From positions 1 to 7,399 of the forward strand of contig PXTQ01000052.1 in the NCBI GenBank assembly GCA_003022505.1: a stretch of 7,399 bases of DNA, read 5' to 3'. Made by a program: the position numbers and the translations under genes. Below are positions 1 through 5,796 of this stretch, piece after piece. This DNA is from Bacteroidetes bacterium QS_8_64_10 (GTDB taxonomy: Bacteria; Bacteroidota; Rhodothermia; Rhodothermales; Salinibacteraceae). Below the pieces are notes generated by a model. It was not told the DNA's origin. It made no database searches and was given only the letters and a program-made list of their open reading frames with translations. Numbering within the stretch: the first letter of the stretch is position 1; every line of letters starts with the position of its first letter.

Positions 1-24
1 CAGCGATATGCTTGGCTCATGGAG

Positions 25-46
25 ATCCCGCATCGGGGTGCGGGAT
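25..46. repeat. Perfect 8-bp palindrome, REP-like or terminator of an upstream gene
   Basis: ATCCCGCA (25-32) and TGCGGGAT (39-46) are exact inverted repeats around a 6-base loop, so RNA or single-stranded DNA would form a stable GC-rich hairpin. A run of five T (60-64) lies 13 bases after the stem, too far for a textbook intrinsic terminator. The look is that of a dispersed intergenic palindrome (REP-type), or of the 3' end of a gene left of the window. Only one copy is present here, so dispersal cannot be shown. Confidence 0.5.
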
Positions 47-110
47 GACAAACAGGGGATTTTTCGGCCCAATCAGGTTAAAAACTGTCCGGTAGCCAGG
101 TGTGGTGGGA

Positions 111-118
111 TAGTTTTA
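111..118 (+). promoter_or_regulatory. Weak candidate Bacteroidota-type -7 promoter element before kdgK
   Basis: TAGTTTTA matches 7 of 8 positions of the TAnnTTTG -7 consensus known for Bacteroidota primary sigma factor promoters. It would place a transcription start about 50 bases before the kdgK ATG. No convincing TTG element is visible at the expected spacing upstream, so this is a guess from one half-site. Confidence 0.2.
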
Positions 119-140
119 GCTAACCGCTCACGGCTCCGTA

Positions 141-169
141 AACTTGCAACTTGCCAACTTGACAACCTG
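141..169. repeat. Degenerate heptamer/octamer tandem array (AACTTGC units)
   Basis: Four consecutive units AACTTGC, AACTTGCC, AACTTGAC and AACCTG run from 141 to 169 and end 9 bases before the kdgK start codon. The array therefore probably lies in the kdgK leader. It resembles the heptanucleotide short tandem repeats (STRR) known from cyanobacterial intergenic DNA, though with a different sequence. No function can be read from it. Confidence 0.6.
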
Positions 170-178
170 AAACCATCT

Positions 179-1207
179 ATGAAAGTCGTCACCTTCGGAG
201 AGATCATGCTGCGCCTCTCGCCGCCGGACCATCGGCGCTTCGTGCAGGCGCAGCGCTTCGACGCTACCTACGGCGGCGGGGAGGCAAACGTCGCGGCCTC
301 GCTCGCCAACTACGGTGCGGACAGCTACTTCATCTCGAAACTGCCCGACCACGAGATCGGGCAGGCCTGCCTGAACCAGCTCCGGCGCTACGGGATCGGC
401 ACGGACTTTATCGCGCGCGGCGGCAACCGGCTCGGCGTTTACTTTCTGGAGATCGGCGCCTCGCAGCGCGGCTCGAAGGTCGTCTACGACCGCTCCGGCT
501 CCGCCGTGAACACGCTCACGCCCGACGAGGTGAACTTCGACGCGGCCCTTGCGGATGCCGACTGGTTCCACTGGACGGGCATCACGCCCGCGCTCGGCCA
601 AACGCCGCGCGAGACGCTGCGGGCAGCACTCGATGCGGCGAAGGAGCACGGCGTGACGGTGAGCTGCGACCTCAACTATCGCGGCAAGTTGTGGTCCGTT
701 GAGGAGGCGCGCGAAGCGATGCGCCCGCTCATGAAGCAGGTAGACGTGTGTATCGCCAACGAGGAGGACGCCGACCGCTGCCTCGGGCTGGCGGCCGGCA
801 CGACCGACGTGGAGACGGGCGAGCTGGACATCGAGGGCTACGAGGACTTGGCGCGGCGGCTGCGGGACGAGTTCAACTTCGAGACGGTGGCAATCACGCT
901 GCGGGAAAGCTTCTCGGCGTCGGTGAACGGGTGGAGCGGGCTGATCCACAACGGGACGGACGCGACGGAGCCGTACCGCTCCAGCCGCTACGAAATTGAC
1001 CTGGTGGACCGCGTGGGCGGGGGCGACTCGTTCTGCGGCGGCCTGATCTACGGGCTAATGGCGAAGGAGAGCGCGCAGGAAGCGGTGGAGTTTGCAGCGG
1101 CGGCCTCGTGCCTGAAGCAGACCATTCCCGGCGACTTCAACCTGGCGAGCCGCGAGGAGGTCGAGAGCCTGGCCGAAGGTTCCGGCTCCGGGCGCGTCGA
1201 ACGGTAG
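179..1207 (+). CDS. kdgK: 2-dehydro-3-deoxygluconate kinase (PfkB family)
   Basis: This cytoplasmic kinase phosphorylates 2-keto-3-deoxygluconate with ATP to KDPG, the entry of uronic-acid, pectin or alginate breakdown products into the Entner-Doudoroff route. The 342-residue protein has the N-terminal PfkB signature (YGGGEAN, 31-37, followed by AASLANYGADSY), a DLNYR motif (164-168) typical of KDG kinases, and the C-terminal PfkB signature DRVGGGDSFCGG (277-288) with catalytic base Asp283. The end GSGSGRVER matches the family's usual tail, so it looks full length. The frame stays open upstream to an ATG at 8, but the family N-terminus (VVTFGEIMLRLS) begins right after the ATG at 179, and the upstream part is repeat-rich non-coding DNA. 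No clear Shine-Dalgarno is present. No KDPG aldolase or uronate gene is in view, so its operon partners, if any, lie to the left. Other PfkB sugar kinases are the alternative, but the motif set favours KdgK strongly. Confidence 0.92.
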   Translation: MKVVTFGEIMLRLSPPDHRRFVQAQRFDATYGGGEANVAASLANYGADSYFISKLPDHEIGQACLNQLRRYGIGTDFIARGGNRLGVYFLEIGASQRGSKVVYDRSGSAVNTLTPDEVNFDAALADADWFHWTGITPALGQTPRETLRAALDAAKEHGVTVSCDLNYRGKLWSVEEAREAMRPLMKQVDVCIANEEDADRCLGLAAGTTDVETGELDIEGYEDLARRLRDEFNFETVAITLRESFSASVNGWSGLIHNGTDATEPYRSSRYEIDLVDRVGGGDSFCGGLIYGLMAKESAQEAVEFAAAASCLKQTIPGDFNLASREEVESLAEGSGSGRVER

Positions 1208-1268
1208 GCCACGGGAACGAAGGCGCGCCAACCGAACACGCGATGGATCGGCGGGTAACTCTCACCCT

Positions 1269-2747
1269 ATGAGACGTTTCCCGACAGCCCCACGCGCGCT
1301 CTTTCCCAGCGCAGCTCTGCTCGTCGCAGTTCTGCTCGTCGCCGCCTGCGAGTCGCCCTCATCCGCCGGAGCGGAAGAGGCCGATTCTACTGCGAGTGCT
1401 ATGGAAGAGCGCGCCACGGCGCGGGCCGACAGCCTCGCCAAGCGCCTGATCGCGCGCACGGATTCCGCCTTCGGGACCATCGAGGTGCTCTCGGCCCGCG
1501 AGAAGAGCCGTCTCCGCCGCTACCTTCAGGACGAGCACCTGGCGCGAGCGCGTCGTCTCGGCCTCGACCCGCTTCAGGATCGCCGCGCCGTCGCTCGCCT
1601 GATGGCCCAGAGCGAAAACGCGGTGCGTCTTCAGACGAACGATTTTTATATTATCGATCCGGAGATGAGCTACGCCGTGCCGCTGGTGGTGCCTCCGGCG
1701 GCGCACCTGCTGGGGCGCATCGGGCATCGCTTTCAGCAGGACATGCAGGCGAAGGCGCTGCCGCCGTATCGGTTCATCATCACGAACGTGCTGCGCACCG
1801 GCATCGACCAGACGCACCTGCGCGGTGAAAACGCCAACGCCGCGCAGGGGCAGAGCACGCACGAATATGGCACCAGCTTCGACATCTTCTACGGGCGGTT
1901 CCACTACGCGGCCTCGAACGATTCGCTCGCGCGGAGCGCCGCGCGTTCAGGACGGATCAACAGGGCGCACCTGCGAGAGCGCCTGCGCGAGGCGTACCTG
2001 CGCTTCGGCAAAAAGCGCGCGCGCAAGATCAAAGCCGTGCTCGGTCGCACGCTGCTGCGGATGCAGGAAGAGGGACTGCTCGTGGCGATCTACGAGCGGC
2101 AGCAGGACGTCTTCCACCTGACCGCCGCGCGCGAGGTAAATGCCCCGGCGACCGCCGAAGAGGAGCAGAACGCAACGGTCCGGCGGCAGCGGCTCTACGC
2201 CAATACGGAGTCGCTGCTCGCCGACATCGCCAACGACATCGAGGAGCTTCGGGAGCAGGCGAAAAACGCTTCCGGTGATGCCAGGCAGAGCCTTCAGAAC
2301 GACATCGCGGCTTTGCAAGACGAGCGCGATCAGCTTCAAAAAGAGCTAACCCGACTCGACGGCGCTTCCTCGTCGCAGGTCTCGGACGCGCGCTCCGGTC
2401 TCCTGCAGAACCGGACCGCCCTCGTGGGCAATGTCGAGCGGGCACGCATCGGCGCGATGCAGCGAAGCAGCGAAGTTCGGGAGCACGTCCGCACGCGCAT
2501 TCAGGAAATGGAACGCGCGATCACCCAGCTCGAAGGACTGGTGGAATACGCCGAGGTGGGAAGCAAGCGTCGGCAACAGGTAACGGATCTGCGCACCCGG
2601 CTCGGCAAGCTCGAACGCCAGCTTGGCGCGCTTTCGGGCGGCGACTTTCAGCAAAAGCGCTCGGACCTGGCCGATGCAGTGGCTCGCCTGAGCGCGAACC
2701 TGCAGACCGTCTCCGAGAACGTCACCGAGGCGGCCCTGCAGTCATAG
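1269..2747 (+). CDS. Lipoprotein with M15-like (DUF5715) peptidase domain and C-terminal coiled coil
   Basis: The 492-residue product starts with a signal peptide and lipobox VAAC (24-27), so it is probably a lipid-anchored envelope protein with Cys27 as the mature N-terminus. Residues about 75-290 resemble the DUF5715 family, which I relate to M15 zinc D-Ala carboxypeptidases. RFIITNVLRT (168-177) fits the M15 strand carrying the substrate-binding Arg (Arg176). STHEYGTSFD (196-205) fits the SxHxxGxAxD zinc motif (His198, Asp205), and DVFH (280-283) supplies the third ligand His283. The usual catalytic Glu of ExxH is replaced by Asp280, though Glu276 is close. Residues about 300-490 are charged and heptad-like, predicting a long coiled coil. 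It sits 61 bases after kdgK and 75 before mltG, with no terminator seen. The context and motifs suggest peptidoglycan cleavage or remodelling; activity is inferred. The start is the only ATG that gives the signal peptide. Confidence 0.8.
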   Translation: MRRFPTAPRALFPSAALLVAVLLVAACESPSSAGAEEADSTASAMEERATARADSLAKRLIARTDSAFGTIEVLSAREKSRLRRYLQDEHLARARRLGLDPLQDRRAVARLMAQSENAVRLQTNDFYIIDPEMSYAVPLVVPPAAHLLGRIGHRFQQDMQAKALPPYRFIITNVLRTGIDQTHLRGENANAAQGQSTHEYGTSFDIFYGRFHYAASNDSLARSAARSGRINRAHLRERLREAYLRFGKKRARKIKAVLGRTLLRMQEEGLLVAIYERQQDVFHLTAAREVNAPATAEEEQNATVRRQRLYANTESLLADIANDIEELREQAKNASGDARQSLQNDIAALQDERDQLQKELTRLDGASSSQVSDARSGLLQNRTALVGNVERARIGAMQRSSEVREHVRTRIQEMERAITQLEGLVEYAEVGSKRRQQVTDLRTRLGKLERQLGALSGGDFQQKRSDLADAVARLSANLQTVSENVTEAALQS

Positions 2748-2802
2748 CGCGGCGGCCTGATCCCGTCCCCTCGTTTCACTTCTGACGGCTCCCTCCCCCC
2801 CA

Positions 2803-2818
2803 CCAACCAGCCAACCAG
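2803..2818. repeat. Tandem octamer duplication in the mltG leader
   Basis: CCAACCAG occurs twice in a row (2803-2818), ending 4 bases before the mltG ATG and following a run of C residues. It takes the place where a Shine-Dalgarno sequence would be expected. The C/A-rich, SD-less leader resembles the one before kdgK. It may be chance low complexity. Confidence 0.35.
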
Positions 2819-2822
2819 ACAC

Positions 2823-3884
2823 ATGCGGAAAGCACTCATCACCGGCGGCGTCGTTCTGGGCGTTCTGTTGCTCGTAGGAGCCGGTACCGGGTACTGGATC
2901 GTCTTCAAAGGCAACACGCTGGACTACGAGCGCGCGCGCAGCGTCTACATCCCGCGCGGCGCGAGCTACGGGCAGGCGCTCGACTCGCTCGGTACTGACG
3001 TGCTCGACTCGCGGCGTACGTTCGACTGGATGGCGCGCGCGACCGGCTGGGGCGATCAGATCAAGGCCGGGCACTACCGGATTGAGAGCGGCGCGTCCAA
3101 CAAGGCGATGCTCGGCAAGCTGCGGCGCGGCCTGCAAGCGCCCGTGAGCATCACCATTCCGCCCGGCACGCGCCCCGAAGTGGTGGCCGCCGTCGCCGGG
3201 CGCAACATGGCGTTCACCCAGAAAGAGTTTTTGAGCGCGCTGCGTGACACGGCGTTCGTCAGTAACTTGGGCACCGACACCACACACCTGTTCGGCCACC
3301 TGCGTCCCGAAACGTACAAGTTTTACTGGCTCAACAGCCCGAAACAGGTCATTCGCTCCATCAAAGAGCAAGCCGACGACCATTACAGCCGGATGCGCGC
3401 TCAGGCGGACAGCCTGCCGGTCGATCTGTCGATGAAGGAGGTGCTGAACCTGGCCTCCATCGTGCAGTGGGAGACGAGCCGCAACGAAGAGAAGCCGCGC
3501 ATCGCGGGCGTCTACATGAACCGCCTGCAGGAAGAGATGCCGCTCCAGGCCGATCCGACCGTGCAGTACGGCATCCTGCAGAAGGAGGGGCAGAAGCGCC
3601 GCCTGCTCTACGAAGATTACGAGCTTCAGCACCCGTACAACACGTACAACTACCGGGGCCTGCCGCCCGGCCCCATCACGAATCCGTCGGCTTCGTCGGT
3701 GCGCGCTGTGCTCAATCCGGAAAGCCACGACTACCGGTACTTCGTTGCTAAGGCGAACGGTTCCGGACACACGTTCAGCCGCACGCTAAGCGAGCACAAT
3801 CGCGCTGCCGACCGCTACCGGCAGGCCATGCGGCAGCGCCGCGATTCGGTGCGGGAGGCCGATAGTGGCAACGCGGGATCGTGA
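2823..3884 (+). CDS. mltG: Endolytic murein transglycosylase MltG (YceG-like)
   Basis: MltG cleaves nascent peptidoglycan glycan strands endolytically and is thought to set strand length together with the synthesis machinery at the inner membrane. The 353-residue protein has a single N-terminal membrane segment (about 5-27), a LysM-like region (about 38-105), and the YceG catalytic domain. The key motif is LASIVQWET (210-218). Glu217 is the residue I align with the catalytic glutamate of E. coli MltG; the preceding E of the common EKET form is Gln here, a position that varies in the family. DPTVQYG (244-250), YNTY (272-275), GLPPGPITNP (279-288) and GHTF (315-318) are further family hallmarks. 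Length is close to the 340 residues of E. coli MltG, with a short charged Arg-rich tail (about 330-353). It follows the predicted cell-wall lipoprotein gene by 75 bases in the same direction and converges with the barrel gene downstream. Confidence 0.95.
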   Translation: MRKALITGGVVLGVLLLVGAGTGYWIVFKGNTLDYERARSVYIPRGASYGQALDSLGTDVLDSRRTFDWMARATGWGDQIKAGHYRIESGASNKAMLGKLRRGLQAPVSITIPPGTRPEVVAAVAGRNMAFTQKEFLSALRDTAFVSNLGTDTTHLFGHLRPETYKFYWLNSPKQVIRSIKEQADDHYSRMRAQADSLPVDLSMKEVLNLASIVQWETSRNEEKPRIAGVYMNRLQEEMPLQADPTVQYGILQKEGQKRRLLYEDYELQHPYNTYNYRGLPPGPITNPSASSVRAVLNPESHDYRYFVAKANGSGHTFSRTLSEHNRAADRYRQAMRQRRDSVREADSGNAGS

Positions 3885-3897
3885 TGAGGCCTGTAAG

Positions 3898-3988
3898 GAC
3901 GGCGGACGACTGACCGCAGACGGCCGTTCTCAGACTGGAAGCAAAGTGCAATGAGGAAACAGCCGTCTGCTGTCCGCGGTCCGCTGTC
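3898..3988. repeat. Large imperfect palindrome of 7-base units between convergent genes
   Basis: Arm 3898-3924 and arm 3962-3988 are inverted repeats matching at 22 of 27 positions, separated by a 37-base spacer. Each arm is itself a degenerate heptamer array: GACGGCG, GACGACT, GACCGCA, GACGGCC on the left and GTCTGCT, GTCCGCG, GTCCGCT, GTC on the right. The element fills almost the whole gap between mltG (stop at 3884) and the leftward barrel gene (stop codon begins at 3992, last base 3990). It could act as a bidirectional terminator or mRNA 3' stabiliser. No T-tract follows either arm, so a classical intrinsic terminator is unlikely. It may instead be a dispersed repeat family. Confidence 0.65.
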
Positions 3989-3989
3989 T

Positions 3990-5615
3990 TCAAAAAGCAT
4001 AGCGCAGGCCGATGACAAAGCGGTTGCGAGCGATTTGCTCATCTGCAACGGGGCCGCGACCACCACCGGCCACCGTGTAGGGCGAATACTGATCCTCAAA
4101 GCGCTCTTGCATCCAGGCGGCATCCAGCTCGAGACGGTTGGAGAGCCGATAGCCCACGCCGGCTGAATAGAAAAGACGCTTTTTGTCAAACGACTCTCCG
4201 TCGCTGCTGGTTAGATCGGACTGGAAGGGATCCGGCTGGTAAGCAAAGCCCGCACGCGCCGACAGCTGTTTGAAGCGATACTCACCGCCGAAGCGAGCGT
4301 TCAGGGCAATGTCAAGGTTCTGGCTAATATTCTGATTGAGATTATCAAACGTATTCCGGTCGGTATCGGAACTTAATTCCAGTTGCGACCAGTCCACGAA
4401 GGTGAGATCGCCGGAAATGCTGGCTCGCCCGGCTGAAAAAGCCAGTCCAGCGCCGAGTTGCCAGGGGGTCGTGATCTGATACTCAAATTCGCCGCTGGCA
4501 AAATTCTCATCGTTGTCGTCGCCGTACGTGTCAGAAAGCCCCTCGGATTCTGCATACAGCTCTGTAGAATACGTTTCCTTGATGCTGTAATACGTTGGTG
4601 TTTCCAGCATGAGGCCGCCGCGAAGTCCCTCTACGATGCGCGCCGAGACTCCCAGCCGGCCATTTGCTCCTGAAAAGTCATCTTCAATCCGGTCAGTTAG
4701 CTCCAGGTATTCAAAATTGGCCTCGTCGCTGTCCCCCGCATTTTCTTCTTCGTAGATGTTGGTAAAGCTATACGATCCAAAGATAACATTTACGGACGCG
4801 CCCATCATTACGTCCGATGCTACCTCGATAGCACTTCCCAGATTGGCTTCGTACCGGCTACCTTCTTCAGTAAGCGTACCGCTTTGTTGTACCGATGCGA
4901 GCGGGGATCGGAGCAAATCACCGTTCAGCGTAACCCGTCCGGTAGCTGGATCTTGCTCGAAGTTGTCGTAGGCTATGTCCAGAGCATACGTATCGAATAA
5001 GAGCAGGGCGAAAGGATTGGTCAATCCGTTTACGGTGTATTCGTCATCGGGATTTAAGTCGTTTTCTCCGTCGAGTTCACCGTCAGGACCGAGATTTACG
5101 TCCCAGGTCAGTTGCTCCGGTGCTGGAATATACGCCTCGGCGAGCGTGTTCTGGCCGTTTACTCCCTCGAAGGAGAGTTCGCGCGCGTAATTGTTGACCT
5201 CGTTAATCCCCCCGCCGACTACGAAGCTGCCCCGTTGCGTCGGGACTTTGTAGATGTACGCCAAATTGCCCAACCCGTAGTTGCGGATGTTTTCGTCGAG
5301 CGGTGACGTATTGCCGCCGGGCAAACGGAACACCGCTTCATTTGTGGCGGAAAAGCCGTAGAAGGAACCCGCTACTTCCGAGTGCCGGTAGTAACCGAGC
5401 GCTGCTGGGTTGTAGGTAAAGGCCGCGTAGTCCTCCAGCCCAGCGGTGCCGGCCCCGGCCATGCCCATCATGCGTGCTCCCGTAGCCGGAGCCTGGCGCG
5501 TGATGGTTAGCACGTCGCTGATAGTCTGCCCGTGTGCTCCCATTGGGGCAAGCAGAGCGAGCGCGAGTGCGGCGAGTCCGTGCCTGACGAACGATATGTT
5601 TGTTTTCAACAACAT
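3990..5615 (-). CDS. FadL/OmpP1-family outer-membrane beta-barrel protein
   Basis: The 541-residue product has a signal peptide (1-29) with a likely cut after AHG and mature start at Gln30. The N-terminal GARMMGMAGAGTAG (46-59) and YNPAALG (68-74) match the plug/hatch region of the FadL/OmpP1/TodX transporters, which carry hydrophobic substrates such as long-chain fatty acids or aromatics across the outer membrane. The rest shows alternating amphipathic strands and ends RNRFVIGLRYAF, a beta-signal with C-terminal Phe for BAM assembly. Acidic, probably surface loops stand out at about 172-192 and 289-300. The substrate cannot be told; a general PorV-like or uncharacterised barrel role is the alternative. 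Local base composition is clearly lower in GC than in the flanking genes. The start at 5615 gives the complete signal peptide; no Shine-Dalgarno is seen. The gene lies downstream of the RS-rich lipoprotein gene on the same strand, with a candidate terminator between. Confidence 0.85.
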   Translation of the reverse strand: MLLKTNISFVRHGLAALALALLAPMGAHGQTISDVLTITRQAPATGARMMGMAGAGTAGLEDYAAFTYNPAALGYYRHSEVAGSFYGFSATNEAVFRLPGGNTSPLDENIRNYGLGNLAYIYKVPTQRGSFVVGGGINEVNNYARELSFEGVNGQNTLAEAYIPAPEQLTWDVNLGPDGELDGENDLNPDDEYTVNGLTNPFALLLFDTYALDIAYDNFEQDPATGRVTLNGDLLRSPLASVQQSGTLTEEGSRYEANLGSAIEVASDVMMGASVNVIFGSYSFTNIYEEENAGDSDEANFEYLELTDRIEDDFSGANGRLGVSARIVEGLRGGLMLETPTYYSIKETYSTELYAESEGLSDTYGDDNDENFASGEFEYQITTPWQLGAGLAFSAGRASISGDLTFVDWSQLELSSDTDRNTFDNLNQNISQNLDIALNARFGGEYRFKQLSARAGFAYQPDPFQSDLTSSDGESFDKKRLFYSAGVGYRLSNRLELDAAWMQERFEDQYSPYTVAGGGRGPVADEQIARNRFVIGLRYAF

Positions 5616-5644
5616 GCTATAAAGTCTTTGTTTTCAGTAATTTG

Positions 5645-5658
5645 TGACAAGAAGAGAA
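5645..5658 (-). promoter_or_regulatory. Shared upstream motif TTCTCTTCTTGTCA before the barrel gene
   Basis: On the coding (minus) strand TTCTCTTCTTGTCA ends 30 bases before the barrel gene's ATG. A copy with one mismatch (TTCTCTTCTCGTCA) lies before the RS-lipoprotein gene at 7246-7259, and both are preceded by CGCA. The TTGTCA end resembles a -35 element, but a TATA-like -10 (5618-5623) is 21 bases away and abuts the ATG, so the promoter reading is uncertain. It may be an operator or a leader element. Confidence 0.35.
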
Positions 5659-5675
5659 GCTGCGTTACGGCATAG

Positions 5676-5708
5676 AAAAAACCGTAGCCCGCCGCTTGCA
5701 GACCACGG
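5676..5708 (-). terminator. Candidate intrinsic terminator of the RS-lipoprotein gene
   Basis: Read on the minus strand, CCGTGGTCT (5708-5700) can pair with GGGCTACGG (5690-5682) over nine positions including three G-U pairs, around a 9-base loop, directly followed by TTTTTT (5681-5676). This is the classical hairpin plus U-tract layout. It sits about 90 bases beyond the stop of the leftward RS-lipoprotein gene and upstream of the barrel gene's leader, implying separate transcripts for the two. Confidence 0.5.
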
Positions 5709-5796
5709 CTCTCACATCGTTTGTTTCTCCGACCCATAGGCAACGACACAGCGCGCTGCGTCGCTACTGCGGTGAAATGGAATAGGCTACCGCGCC

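Noticed and set aside
8..178. N-terminal extension of the kdgK frame
   Set aside because: It translates a palindrome and a heptamer array with no family similarity; the KdgK N-terminus starts at the ATG at 179.
128..949. 273-codon minus-strand frame across kdgK
   Set aside because: Antisense shadow of a well-supported kinase gene in high-GC DNA.
2742..3770. 342-codon minus-strand frame across mltG
   Set aside because: Antisense shadow; mltG on the plus strand carries all family motifs.
3885..3997. Classical intrinsic terminator at the convergent junction
   Set aside because: The palindrome is strong but neither strand has a T-run directly after the stem, so only a repeat/possible terminator is reported.
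5618..5623. TATAAA (TTTATA on the minus strand) as the -10 box of the barrel gene
   Set aside because: It ends 2 bases before the ATG, which would start transcription inside the coding region and delete the start codon.
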